Assembly (NCBI RefSeq): GCF_000682695.1
Contig: NZ_AWFG01000021.1
Span: 1-46,601, forward strand
DNA from: Hyphomonas chukchiensis
Lineage (GTDB): Bacteria; Pseudomonadota; Alphaproteobacteria; Caulobacterales; Hyphomonadaceae
Reading direction: 5' to 3'
DNA length: 46,601 bases
A program made the position numbers and the translations under genes. Position 1 is the first letter of the stretch; the number at the start of each line of letters is the position of its first letter. Below the pieces are notes generated by a model, which saw nothing but the letters and a program-made list of their open reading frames with translations, made no database searches and was not told the DNA's origin. Positions 15,100 through 23,834 of this stretch are shown in pieces.

Positions 15100-16137
15100 C
15101 TAGCCATGGCTGTGAGTTTGCGTTGGGATGAAAGCGTCAAAATCCGATTTAAGAAACTTTCGGGCCGCGCCCTCTCGAAGGCTGTCTATATCTGTCGCAC
15201 CAAGACCGGTTGACGCCAAAAAAGCTGCCAGGTTCTCTTGCTGGATCAGGTAGGGATAGTCCGTTCCTGCAAATACGTGCCCAGGCGCCATGACAGTCGC
15301 CGCATGCGCCAAGGTAGCCGGATCGTAGACATTACTATCGTAAAAGAGCTTTGCGGCTTGCACACTCGGTGCCTCTAGACCGTCAATCCCGAAGCCAGCC
15401 GTCGCAGCCCATCCCTTGTCGAGACGCCCAAGAATGGAACTCAACGCCCCCCCACCATGGCTGAACCCGACTCTCAGTTTTGGAAACCGAAGCAGGGTAC
15501 CCTCCATCATCATGGAGGCCGCACTCATGGCGACGTCAATCGGGAATCCGGCAAAGGCGGTAAAGACTGGCGTGACATCGAGTGATTTCACTGCGACAGG
15601 ATGGAGTGCGTGCACAAACACCGCCATGTCCAGCGCTTCTGCAGCCTCCCAGAATGGGTCGAACAACCTGTCTCCCAGCAACCGACCGTTGATGTTGCTT
15701 CCGATCTCCACGCCTAAAAGTCCGAAATTATCGCGAATTCTCTGGAGATACCTCATGGACTCTGTGGGGTTTTGAAGAGGCAAGGCCCCAAGGCCCCTAA
15801 AGCGCTTGGGGGCCGCAGCATTCATATCGCCAATTTGCCCATTCACGTAGTCACATAGCGCTTCTGCACCCTGCACATCAATCCAGTAAGACAACAGCTC
15901 TGGCATGGGTGACAATACCTGAACGGCGACACCGTCCCGGTCCATATCTTCCAACCGTCTCGACACGTCCCAGGATCTGTTGTCGAGTTGTCTGAACGGC
16001 TTGTCGCCTATCAAAAGCGTCGCATCCACGCTCGACGCACACCTCATGCAGGGCCAGTTCGGAGCCAGGGTGTCCGCTGGACAGGCCGGGAAGCTGCTCG
16101 GCGTGACATGAGCGTGGACATCGATCAGATTTGACAA
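15100..16137 (-). CDS. Amidohydrolase-2 family metal-dependent hydrolase/decarboxylase (345 aa)
   Basis: Metal ligands of the ACMSD-like group are visible: His8 and His10 in DVHAH, His176 in VFVHALHP, a His near 231 in FSHGGG, and an Asp near 290 in AGTDYP. This family includes decarboxylases of aromatic or dienoic acids as well as hydrolases, so decarboxylation of a ring-derived acid is possible. The start is TTG at 16137, with GGAG about 8 bases upstream. No ATG precedes the essential HxH, so this start is forced. It lies 126 bases downstream of the TonB receptor, with a hairpin between. Confidence 0.92.
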   Translation of the reverse strand: MSNLIDVHAHVTPSSFPACPADTLAPNWPCMRCASSVDATLLIGDKPFRQLDNRSWDVSRRLEDMDRDGVAVQVLSPMPELLSYWIDVQGAEALCDYVNGQIGDMNAAAPKRFRGLGALPLQNPTESMRYLQRIRDNFGLLGVEIGSNINGRLLGDRLFDPFWEAAEALDMAVFVHALHPVAVKSLDVTPVFTAFAGFPIDVAMSAASMMMEGTLLRFPKLRVGFSHGGGALSSILGRLDKGWAATAGFGIDGLEAPSVQAAKLFYDSNVYDPATLAHAATVMAPGHVFAGTDYPYLIQQENLAAFLASTGLGATDIDSLREGAARKFLKSDFDAFIPTQTHSHG

Positions 16138-16206
16138 TTCTTATTCTCCATTCGGTGATCGCTTCGACCGTGTTTTCTATCTCAGGAAAGGTAATCTTAT
16201 GCGTAT

Positions 16207-16236
16207 CGACCCGCTCCTGTCTCCAGGAACGGGTCG
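16207..16236. terminator. Hairpin after the TonB receptor gene
   Basis: CGACCCGCTCCTG - tctc - CAGGAACGGGTCG: 13-bp arms with one mismatch and a 4-base loop. It lies just past the TonB receptor stop. No T-tract follows on the minus strand, so it may attenuate rather than end transcription into the amidohydrolase gene. Confidence 0.6.
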
Positions 16237-16263
16237 AAAGCGCTTAAGTCGAACGCGGAAAGT

Positions 16264-18627
16264 CTAGAACTTGCCTCGTAGCGCCACCCCCCAGGTCCGC
16301 GGGGCAGCGGGGAAGCCCATGTATGAGCCCGTTTGGAATGTTGCACCAAACTCAGCCCCTACATATCGTTCATCCGAACAATTGTTGCAGTACGCACTGA
16401 GCGACCATCCCTGCTCGAGCTGCTTGAGCCCAACGCTGAGATCGACCAACCATGTATCTGGTTGCTGATTGGCAATGTAGCCGGTCGACCCCTGAATCGG
16501 CAGCGCCCCGGAATTAGTCCGCTGCTCGGAAGTGTACTGATAACCAGCCGACGCAATCAGTGCCAGGCGATCGCTCAGTGGTTTCTCAAAATCAAGCGTC
16601 GCATTCGACGCCCATTCCGGGGTCAGGAGGAAGCGCTCGCCGCTCACTGCAGCGCCGCCCGAAGTTGCGTTTTCCAGGTCCGCGTCGAATCCGTACTCTG
16701 CATGCGGAATGTATGTCGCCGCAAGATTGAGCGTGAGATAGTCGCTGAGAACGAAGCTGTTCTCAATTTCGACGCCGTAGTCTTCCGCGGACGGCGAGTT
16801 CACAATTGAAAAAGCTGCACCGAGGAATTGCGGGACCTGGAGGTCTTCAATATCATTGTAAAATAGGGACACATTGGTCGAAGCCCGGCCATCCCAATAG
16901 ACGAACTTTCCGCCCAATTCGTAGGCGTTGACAAACTCCGATTTGTAAGTCGGGTCCTTCGGCACACGGCCCGCACCAAGTTCAGGATTGTTTGAGGGCG
17001 CGCCCGCTGCGGTACTGTCAAGAATAACCCCGCCAGCCTTGAACCCACGGCTGAACTTGCCAAAGATCGTCGCGTTCGAGCTCAGATTGTAGCTAAGGCT
17101 GATCGCACCCGAGAATGCGTCTTCGTCGTAGGAATCCGAGAAGGCTGGTGCCGGGAACACATTGATCAGCGTCCATGCCGAACCCGCCGGTGGATCAATG
17201 ATATTGTCATAGGATCCCGTTTTTTCTTCCTTCGAGAGGCGTCCGCCTGCGGCAAGCGTCCACTTGTCGGAGAGTGCGAAAGTCCAGTTCGTGAACACGG
17301 ACATGCTCTTTGCGGTACCAGGAATGTACTCTTTCTGTATGACCGTCCCGGGTGTTGCGCCCGACGGAATTCCTGTAAGACCCGTGATAAACGCCTGAGC
17401 GTCGGCACCATTGATCAATGTACGCTGGCGAAGCAGGTCTTCGTCAGAATAGAAAACGCCAAAGAGTGCATCAATCGAGTCAGAGATCTTGGTGTCGAAC
17501 AGGAGTTCCTGGCTGAACTGTTGCGACTCGAACTGTGGCGAGAATGCAAGCACATCTACCGTGCTGAACAATGCCTGCTCGTGGCGGTTGCGCGAGAACC
17601 ATTCACGGTAGGCTGTAATCGATGTCAGCGTCCCGAGCCCCAGATCGAACTCCGAGCGGAGAGTCAGGCCCTTGTCACGCATAGCCAGATCGCCATTATT
17701 CCGCACGGCCGTGCGGAAATCCCCGCCGTTGACATAGTCGAGAGTCGTGTCCGGAAGCCCCCGTGCGGCAGCGAGCGCGTCGAGAAGATTTGTTACCGGA
17801 CTATCCTGGTTCGTGTAAACAGCGCGGACGCAACACTCACCGGTTGTGTCTGACCAATCGGCGATGAGATTGAAGTTCATGGTTTCTGATGGCTCAAACA
17901 GCATCGAGACCTTTGCTGCCCATCCTTCAGTCTGATCCTCGGTCCGCCCTGTCAGTACATTCTCCACGTAGCCGCCATTGTTGAAGCCCATCAATGAAGC
18001 ACGCACCGCCAGCTTGTCATCGACCAATGGAAGATTCACCGCACCCTTGAACATGCGACTATCAAAATTCGACAGGCGCATCTCATAGCTGCCGGCCGTC
18101 TCGGAAAGATCCGGAGCGGTGCTGGTCAGCAGGACAGCGCCCGCTGACGTGTTCTTGCCAAACAGCGTGCTCTGAGGCCCTTTGAGGACCTGAACACTCT
18201 GATAGTCGAGGAAATTCGAAAGGGCCGCGCCATTCCGGCTGCGGTATACACCGTCAACGAAAACACCCACACCTCCTTCAAGCGAGACACTCGGACCGGT
18301 TGTGCCGAGACCGCGAATAAGCAAGCGCACGCCTGCAGCTGGCTCGTCCGCTGTCCTCAATTGGATGCTCGGCGAAATCACATTGAAACGTGTACCGTTG
18401 TCGATATTCTTGTCAGACAGAATTTCGGCCGTAGCAACAGAGACCTGAATAGGCACATTCTGCAACGACTCTTCTCGCCGCTGGGCGGTTACCGTGACCG
18501 TATCCAGTTTACGGGTTGCTTCAGACTCTTGCTCTTGCGCCATGGCCATTGGCGCATGAAACGCGGAAGTCATGATCGTCGCCATGGCCGCCGTGCCAAG
18601 GAAACTGAATTTTTGAGTTTTCTTCAT
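16264..18627 (-). CDS. TonB-dependent outer-membrane receptor (787 aa)
   Basis: A signal peptide (MKKTQKFSFLGTAAMA... to MAMAQ) is followed by LDTVTVTAQRREESLQNVPI, which is the TonB-box/plug start. The plug domain contains LIRGLGTTGP and KGPQSTLFGKNTSAG. A long beta-barrel follows and ends LRGKF with the C-terminal Phe needed for barrel assembly. It would import a bulky or hydrophobic substrate, probably the one degraded by this island. I chose ATG 18627 because the signal peptide starts there with GGGAG about 10 bases upstream; the open frame up to 18813 has no such features. A copy of the 16-bp motif lies about 230 bases upstream. Confidence 0.96.
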   Translation of the reverse strand: MKKTQKFSFLGTAAMATIMTSAFHAPMAMAQEQESEATRKLDTVTVTAQRREESLQNVPIQVSVATAEILSDKNIDNGTRFNVISPSIQLRTADEPAAGVRLLIRGLGTTGPSVSLEGGVGVFVDGVYRSRNGAALSNFLDYQSVQVLKGPQSTLFGKNTSAGAVLLTSTAPDLSETAGSYEMRLSNFDSRMFKGAVNLPLVDDKLAVRASLMGFNNGGYVENVLTGRTEDQTEGWAAKVSMLFEPSETMNFNLIADWSDTTGECCVRAVYTNQDSPVTNLLDALAAARGLPDTTLDYVNGGDFRTAVRNNGDLAMRDKGLTLRSEFDLGLGTLTSITAYREWFSRNRHEQALFSTVDVLAFSPQFESQQFSQELLFDTKISDSIDALFGVFYSDEDLLRQRTLINGADAQAFITGLTGIPSGATPGTVIQKEYIPGTAKSMSVFTNWTFALSDKWTLAAGGRLSKEEKTGSYDNIIDPPAGSAWTLINVFPAPAFSDSYDEDAFSGAISLSYNLSSNATIFGKFSRGFKAGGVILDSTAAGAPSNNPELGAGRVPKDPTYKSEFVNAYELGGKFVYWDGRASTNVSLFYNDIEDLQVPQFLGAAFSIVNSPSAEDYGVEIENSFVLSDYLTLNLAATYIPHAEYGFDADLENATSGGAAVSGERFLLTPEWASNATLDFEKPLSDRLALIASAGYQYTSEQRTNSGALPIQGSTGYIANQQPDTWLVDLSVGLKQLEQGWSLSAYCNNCSDERYVGAEFGATFQTGSYMGFPAAPRTWGVALRGKF

Positions 18628-18853
18628 TTGGTGCTTTCTCCCAATTGAACGCATTTTTGCGTTCTTGATCGTTAAATGCTCTGGCTGCGTATCCGACCGA
18701 TCTGCGCTTGCAGGAACGAATGACGGGCCGGCCACAACGGCGCCGATCACGAACCTGAAGATATGCGCGTCCCTAACCCTCCCGGATGACAGCCAATTCG
18801 TCCCTCCGCACATGCCCGCGTTCCGTGCGCGTGCGTTCTATGCATTTTCACGC

Positions 18854-18869
18854 TGAAACGCTTGTATAA
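18854..18869. promoter_or_regulatory. Copy of the recurrent 16-bp operator-like motif
   Basis: TGAAAC-gctt-GTATAA, upstream of the TonB receptor. The AC-N4-GT core is intact. It overlaps a TATAAT sequence and sits inside a larger GCTTG-N11-CAAGC dyad (18860-18880). Confidence 0.4.
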
Positions 18870-18898
18870 TTATGTCAAGCATTCCTGACCCAACGCAA

Positions 18899-18921
18899 GC
18901 CCCTGCCTTAGTGGCAAGGGC
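18899..18921. repeat. Hairpin GCCCCTGCC-ttagt-GGCAAGGGC
   Basis: Nine-base arms with one mismatch and a 5-base loop, in the leader region of the TonB receptor. No T-tract follows on either strand, so terminator function is doubtful; an RNA or operator role is possible. Confidence 0.45.
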
Positions 18922-19522
18922 CTAGTGATCTCGCTTCCCGGAAAATTCCCGCACAAAATATCCCGACGAATGCACTGTTTTTTATCATTATTTAATCCAT
19001 TCTATCTTTCTGTGACCTCTGCGACACATTCTGGTTCTTTTCCATTCGGCGCCAGACCGGCCCGGAAAAACAATGAGAGTGACACCAATGGATCTAGTAC
19101 GGCATGCAGCTTTTATGACTATTATTGAACGATCGATTTAGTATAAATCGCCCAATCAGCCTCCGGTCCCGAAGTCCAGCCCAAATGGCTGGATGGTCGC
19201 ATAAGGACCAATCAAATGGATGAAGGGGCTCGCTTTCACGCTCAATTTTCGTTGCACGCCGCACAATTTCGTTGAGCAGAATAGCCGACGATACGCCGCT
19301 TGCCCCGGCCTCACCGGGACAGTCAGATCACCCACATTCAATTCACACAGGCTGCGCCGCCTCCCTGCGCGAGTATTCCTGCTGCTGCTCAGATCTATTC
19401 GGTCACGCCTAGTGAAGCCGGACCATCAAGACCAAGGCAACGACAGAGGCGACCGCCTGAAATCACCGACCGCATCTGAGAGGTCTCTGGAAACGCCACA
19501 CTGACGCGAGCAGCTCTTGCGT

Positions 19523-20380
19523 TTACGCTTTGAAGAACGAGCGCGTTACACGATTGAATTCTTCTGGTGCTTCATATTGAGGCCAATGCTTGCTGTCGGC
19601 TTCCATCACATACAGCCGGGCGCCGCCGACTTTCGAACAGGCCAGTTCTGCAGCATCAAGTGTATGAATGGGGTTGTCGCGCGTCCAAAGAAACATAGTT
19701 GGACATTTAATTTTGTCCAATGGAATGTCGAATGCGTGATGGTCGGACGCCGCAAATTCCCCAATACTCTTGTTGGCCACGGACATATCGGGATGCGTGT
19801 AAATACTAAGCCGTGTGCCCACCAGTTCCTCATCCAGTAGATGGTGATTGCTTTCATGCATAAGCCACTGCATGCGTAGCAAAGTGCTTTCATAGGTTGG
19901 CGTGCCGGCACTTTTCTTCATCAACTCCACGAGCTCAACGAGATCCTTCTTGCCTTGTTCCGACGTAATCTGAATGCCGCCGGTCGTGTTCAATTGAATC
20001 TTGATGACCCGATCGGGATACATTCCAGCAAATGTTCCGGCGACCCAGCCGCCCAGGGACTCCCCGGAAATATTGGCTTTCTTGTAACCAAGCGCATCCA
20101 TGATTTCTGCCAGCTGCTTTGATAATGTCACGGGGTTGAAAACCGTATCCATCTTTTCAGAAAATCCACAGTTCAGAAAGTCATACGCAATCACGTGGAA
20201 ATCATCGGACAGCGGTTTAACATTCTTGGCGTAAGCTTCTAAATGGCCACCAATCCCGTGCAGGAAAAACAGTGGCGGCTTGCCTTCGCCTTTACCCGCC
20301 TCCACGATACGTACCCGCCCATACGTTGGCGTATATATGTACCTGACTTCGCATCCCAGAAAATCGTTCCAAATGGTCAT
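19523..20380 (-). CDS. Alpha/beta hydrolase (285 aa)
   Basis: Catalytic triad visible: Ser108 in SGESLGG, Asp235 in WTRDNP, and His265 in SKHWPQYE. The oxyanion strand reads FFLHGIGGH (38-46). This loop differs from the HGGGPGA form of the other hydrolase in the window, so a different substrate is likely (ester, lactone or another C-C bond). The start is supported by GGAG about 7 bases before the ATG. It is a single minus gene flanked by gene-poor stretches, with a degenerate operator-like motif about 50 bases upstream. Confidence 0.92.
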   Translation of the reverse strand: MTIWNDFLGCEVRYIYTPTYGRVRIVEAGKGEGKPPLFFLHGIGGHLEAYAKNVKPLSDDFHVIAYDFLNCGFSEKMDTVFNPVTLSKQLAEIMDALGYKKANISGESLGGWVAGTFAGMYPDRVIKIQLNTTGGIQITSEQGKKDLVELVELMKKSAGTPTYESTLLRMQWLMHESNHHLLDEELVGTRLSIYTHPDMSVANKSIGEFAASDHHAFDIPLDKIKCPTMFLWTRDNPIHTLDAAELACSKVGGARLYVMEADSKHWPQYEAPEEFNRVTRSFFKA

Positions 20381-20742
20381 CTAACTCTCCATAGCGTTTG
20401 CTCTGCCTGCCATCAGGCTTGATTGACGTAATACTCAAATTCTAGAAATCGGGACGCTTCAGGCTAACCGGTTCATTTCGGTCGCCAGGCCCCGGCCGCG
20501 ATTTTGCGGTTTGCTTATTCACACAGGAAACGCCCTGAGAGAAAATATTGCCAGCAGGGACTTGAGGTGATCGATGCAGGGCCGGCTCACTTGAACGCTC
20601 CTCAGGCCTTGGCAGTCTTATGCCGTCGAGGAGATTCCCCCCCATATGTCCTATGTCGGGACCGATGGTCCGAGTATCGGGGGCCCGCAGCGATGGCGAC
20701 GCCGGCCCGCAACTCGGCTGGACTAAGACCCTTGCCATAGGT
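20381..20742. other. Gene-free stretch between hydrolase and CoA-transferase genes
   Basis: About 360 bases. I see no supported gene or clear terminator. A degenerate copy of the 16-bp motif sits at 20429-20444. Confidence 0.45.
20429..20444. promoter_or_regulatory. Weak copy of the recurrent 16-bp operator-like motif
   Basis: TAATAC-tcaa-ATTCTA, 49 bases upstream of the hydrolase start. The first base of the right half deviates (A for G), as in the copy at 9118. Confidence 0.35.
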
Positions 20743-21891
20743 TCAGTCGGCTTGCTTGAGGATGTCGGCCTGGTGCTCACCGAACTTGGGCGCGCGTTTT
20801 TCGATTTTTATCTCCGAGGTGCCGAACCGGACAGGGTAGCAAAGGTTGCGGATCGTGCCGTACTCCGGATCCTCGATATCGAACCAGGTTTGTTTGAACT
20901 TAACCTGAGGGTCGTCGAAAAACTCTGCAATCGAATTGACAGGAGCGAGTGGCACGCCGAACCTGGCAGCCTTGTCGACGACGCTTTTGGTGCTCTGTTG
21001 AGAGGTGCCGACCTCCATCTCCGCCCACAGCGCCTCATAATTAGACATGCGAGACCAAGCGTCCTTGAAGCGCACGTCACCCACCAATTCTTCCCTGCCC
21101 GCTGTTTTGCACATTCCCTCGAACTGGGAATCTGTTTGTATGTGGCCAATCACAAATCCGTCTGTCGTCTTGATGGGATGATACATGTTGATCTTGCGAA
21201 TTCGTTCGGCCCCTTCGCTCTGGAAGGTATGATTGATCATGATTGCCGGAAGCATAAGTGCGGCATACGCCTCCAGCAACGAGACCGAAACGGTCTGCCC
21301 TCTTCCCCCATTTCGCTCACGCGCGAGGAGCGCCGCCAGCACACCTTGCGTAAGCGTCGTTGAGGCGATCTTGTCGACCAGAAAGTTTCGGACCGGCACC
21401 GGCTCCTTGTTTTCGGAATACTGGCCGAAATCGTCCATTACGCCGCACATTCCTTGAATGACGTGATCGTATGCGGGTCGATCAACGTAGGGGCCATCCG
21501 AACCGAACCCGGTAATTGACGCAAATATCAATCCGGGATTTTGGGCACTCAGGACATCGTACCCCAATCCGAGCCGGTCCATTACGCCAGGACGAAAATT
21601 TTCAATAATGACGTCGGCTCCCAGACAGAGCTTGACCGCAGTGGCCTTATCCGCTTCGGCTTTCAGATCCAGTGCGATGCTTTTCTTGTTACGGTTCACT
21701 TGCTGGAAGAACGCAGGCAGATCGTCTTGCTTGGGATGCATCGCCCGCATCGGGTCTCCGGTAGCGGGTTCGATCTTTATCACCTCGGCGCCGAGGTCGC
21801 AAAGCATCTGTCCTGCAAATGGTCCGGAAACCATCGTGGCGAATTCGATCACGCGTAGTCCCTTGCACGGCGCATCCTTCGGATCGATCAT
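20743..21891 (-). CDS. CaiB/BaiF class III CoA-transferase (382 aa)
   Basis: The family N-terminus GLRVIEFATMVSGPFAGQML is followed by GAEVIKIEP. Asp173 in VRNFLVDKIAS occupies the position of the catalytic aspartate (Asp169 of formyl-CoA transferase). The racemase-type GHDLNY motif is absent (AYDHVIQG instead), so this one is probably a true transferase moving CoA between acids. It is a single minus gene with a near-perfect operator-like palindrome about 75 bases upstream. The acyl donor and acceptor are unknown. Confidence 0.93.
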   Translation of the reverse strand: MIDPKDAPCKGLRVIEFATMVSGPFAGQMLCDLGAEVIKIEPATGDPMRAMHPKQDDLPAFFQQVNRNKKSIALDLKAEADKATAVKLCLGADVIIENFRPGVMDRLGLGYDVLSAQNPGLIFASITGFGSDGPYVDRPAYDHVIQGMCGVMDDFGQYSENKEPVPVRNFLVDKIASTTLTQGVLAALLARERNGGRGQTVSVSLLEAYAALMLPAIMINHTFQSEGAERIRKINMYHPIKTTDGFVIGHIQTDSQFEGMCKTAGREELVGDVRFKDAWSRMSNYEALWAEMEVGTSQQSTKSVVDKAARFGVPLAPVNSIAEFFDDPQVKFKQTWFDIEDPEYGTIRNLCYPVRFGTSEIKIEKRAPKFGEHQADILKQAD

Positions 21892-21966
21892 TTCGCGTTC
21901 TCCTCCGCATCTATTTGGTAAGGCTCAAACTGTTTCAGTTTCGGAACGACAGAGCAAGGAAAAACA

Positions 21967-21982
21967 AGAACAAACGTTCTAT
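21967..21982. promoter_or_regulatory. Best copy of the recurrent 16-bp operator-like motif
   Basis: AAGAAC-aaac-GTTCTA, an inverted repeat with one mismatch in the outermost pair. It is about 75 bases upstream of the CoA-transferase start (21891, minus strand). Confidence 0.6.
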
Positions 21983-22044
21983 TTTTAATTCGCAACCTGC
22001 CATGCAAAGAGAATGGAAATGCACATTGGGAAGGGTCTCAGATT

Positions 22045-23580
22045 TCAGGACTCCGCTTTATCCCAATACGTGTCTCTCAACAGGCGCTTGTACAATTTCC
22101 CGGTCGCATGCCGCGGTAGCTGTTCCATGAAATCGATCTGTTTCGGAATCTTCATCTTCGCAAGTTTCCCTTTGAGATGATCCCGGATGGACGTCGCCAG
22201 CGCGTCCCCTGAGTCGGACCAATCAAGCGGCTGAACGATCGCCACGAGGCGCTCGCCAAGGTCTTCGTCCGGGGCTCCGATAACGGCAACATCGGCCACC
22301 TGCTCATGCGTGATGATCGCATCTTCAATTTCCTGGGGGTAGATGTTCACGCCGCCGGAAATGATCATGAAACTCTTCCGGTCAGTAAGATAAAGAAATC
22401 CATCTTCATCGAGCCATCCAATATCCCCTAATGTGCTCCATCCCTTGTCGTTGTAGGCCCCTCGGGTCTTTTCCTCATCATTGTGGTAGCTGAACGCATT
22501 ACCGCCCTCGAAATAGATCAATCCTTCCTTTCGGACCGGCAACTCTTCCCCTTCATCAGACAAGATATGTATCTTGCCGAACACTGCAGGACCGACCGAG
22601 CCTTTGTGCGTCATCCACTCCATCGGCCCGATAGCCGTCAGACCGTTGAACTCTGTGCCGGCATAAAATTCATGAATGATCGGTCCCCACCAGGCGATCA
22701 TCTCTTCCTTTATCGGCACGGGGCAAGGCGCGGCGGCGTGGAAGGCAAGCTGAAGACTGGACAGGTCATACTGCTCCCGCACGTTCCGCGGAAGCTTGAG
22801 CATACGCACAAAATGGGTCGGAACCCATTGGGAGTGCGTTATATGCTCGTCCTGAATGTATCGAAGCGATTCCGCAGCGTCGAACTTCTCCATCACGATG
22901 ACCGTGCCTCCGACTTTCAGGACCGACATGGACCAGCGCAGAGGCGCCGTATGATACATCGGTGCTGGCGACAGGTAGATCATATCGGGATTGTAGTTGA
23001 ACCATTCCACTGCCAGGTTCGTCAAACCGTCCATCTCGTCAATTCGCGCGTCAGGAAGGGGGAACTTGACCCCTTTGGGACGACCGGTGGTCCCGGAAGA
23101 ATACAACATCGGCGCGCCCTGACTCTCGTCGCCTATGCGCGATACCGGCATGGCGTCACGTTCGGTTACATAGTCGCGCACATCATCGGCCTGACCATCA
23201 ACCAGAAAGACTTTGAGGCCCGGAACCTGTTGGGCAATGTCTTTACCGAGTGCGAGCTTCGCCTTTGAGACAAAGAGCACTGTCGCACCTGCGTCCTTGA
23301 CAATGTAAGCGGCTTCCGGAGCGGTCAGTTGGGTGGAAATAGAGGTGAAATAGAGCCCCGAGCGCTCCGCAGCAATTGTGATTTCAAGATATCGCGCATG
23401 GTTCTCCATCAAGACAGCAATGACACTGGCGCGCGCGAGGCCTTCGGCACGCAGGAGATGGGCGCACTGATTGGACCGGTCTTCAAGTTGCTGGTAGGTA
23501 ATTGCTTCGCCGTTTGGCACCATTTTATAGGCAATGTGTTCGGGCCTGCGTCTCGCATGATTGTGCACGTGTAGTTCCAT
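22045..23580 (-). CDS. AMP-forming acyl-CoA synthetase (511 aa)
   Basis: The adenylation motif YSSGTTGRPKG is at residues 160-170. LTDRKSFMIISGGVNIYPQE marks the hinge, and the catalytic Lys is in RHATGKLYKRLLRDTYW at the C-terminus. GGGAG 6 bases before ATG 23580 supports the start; the 21 upstream open codons are not family-like. It resembles FadD-type ligases acting on cyclic or branched acids, but the substrate is unknown. It is divergent from the acetoacetyl-CoA-synthetase-like gene, with an operator-like motif between. Confidence 0.95.
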   Translation of the reverse strand: MELHVHNHARRRPEHIAYKMVPNGEAITYQQLEDRSNQCAHLLRAEGLARASVIAVLMENHARYLEITIAAERSGLYFTSISTQLTAPEAAYIVKDAGATVLFVSKAKLALGKDIAQQVPGLKVFLVDGQADDVRDYVTERDAMPVSRIGDESQGAPMLYSSGTTGRPKGVKFPLPDARIDEMDGLTNLAVEWFNYNPDMIYLSPAPMYHTAPLRWSMSVLKVGGTVIVMEKFDAAESLRYIQDEHITHSQWVPTHFVRMLKLPRNVREQYDLSSLQLAFHAAAPCPVPIKEEMIAWWGPIIHEFYAGTEFNGLTAIGPMEWMTHKGSVGPAVFGKIHILSDEGEELPVRKEGLIYFEGGNAFSYHNDEEKTRGAYNDKGWSTLGDIGWLDEDGFLYLTDRKSFMIISGGVNIYPQEIEDAIITHEQVADVAVIGAPDEDLGERLVAIVQPLDWSDSGDALATSIRDHLKGKLAKMKIPKQIDFMEQLPRHATGKLYKRLLRDTYWDKAES

Positions 23581-23635
23581 GTCTTCTCCCTGCCTTCTCG
23601 GCCCGCCACTGGCTGGTCCTGAAGGGCCAAACAAT

Positions 23636-23651
23636 TGATACATCCGTTTTA
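23636..23651. promoter_or_regulatory. Copy of the recurrent 16-bp operator-like motif
   Basis: TGATAC-atcc-GTTTTA. Both arms are identical to the copy at 41010-41025. It lies between the divergent ligase genes (starts at 23580 and 23835). Confidence 0.55.
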
Positions 23652-23834
23652 GTATAAAAGGAATCCCGCGGACGCAAGCGTCACGAAAGGTCGGAAGGTT
23701 GCAGGAGGCACCCGATCAGGATGGGAGCAAAAGTCTGGTATTTGGGAGTTCGCTTGTTTTCCTGCCGCCCGGATAATACTAACGACCTAATTTCAATGTT
23801 GCGGCACACAAGATCGCTACGAGGGAGAAGCACA

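Larger units (their letters stand above)
18628..19522. other. Long gene-free region upstream of the TonB receptor
   Basis: About 900 bases. No reading frame here has a ribosome-binding site and a recognisable product. It holds an operator-like motif (18854-18869), a stable hairpin (18899-18921), an AT-rich stretch to about 19150, and the sequence TTAGTATAAA at 19138-19147, which recurs at 23649-23658 upstream of the CoA ligases. The part from 19150 to 19522 could be a decayed gene, but I cannot identify one. Confidence 0.5.

Noticed and set aside
18628..18813. Longer N-terminus for the TonB receptor starting at 18813
   Set aside because: It would bury the signal peptide 62 residues inside the protein; outer-membrane export requires the start at 18627.
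19126..19147. TTGAAC-gatc-GATTTA as another copy of the 16-bp motif
   Set aside because: The core GT is GA and no gene start is near. I kept only the shared TTAGTATAAA as an observation.
18925..19504. Short open frames (18925-19128, 19220-19504) in the gap upstream of the TonB receptor
   Set aside because: No ribosome-binding sites, no recognisable motif and unlikely amino-acid composition.
22483..23268. Long plus-strand open frame opposite the acyl-CoA synthetase gene
   Set aside because: It lies wholly antisense to a gene with all family motifs, and its translation is rich in Arg/His with no domain. Similar shadows occur at 20620-21363, 2822-3550 and 10495-11481.
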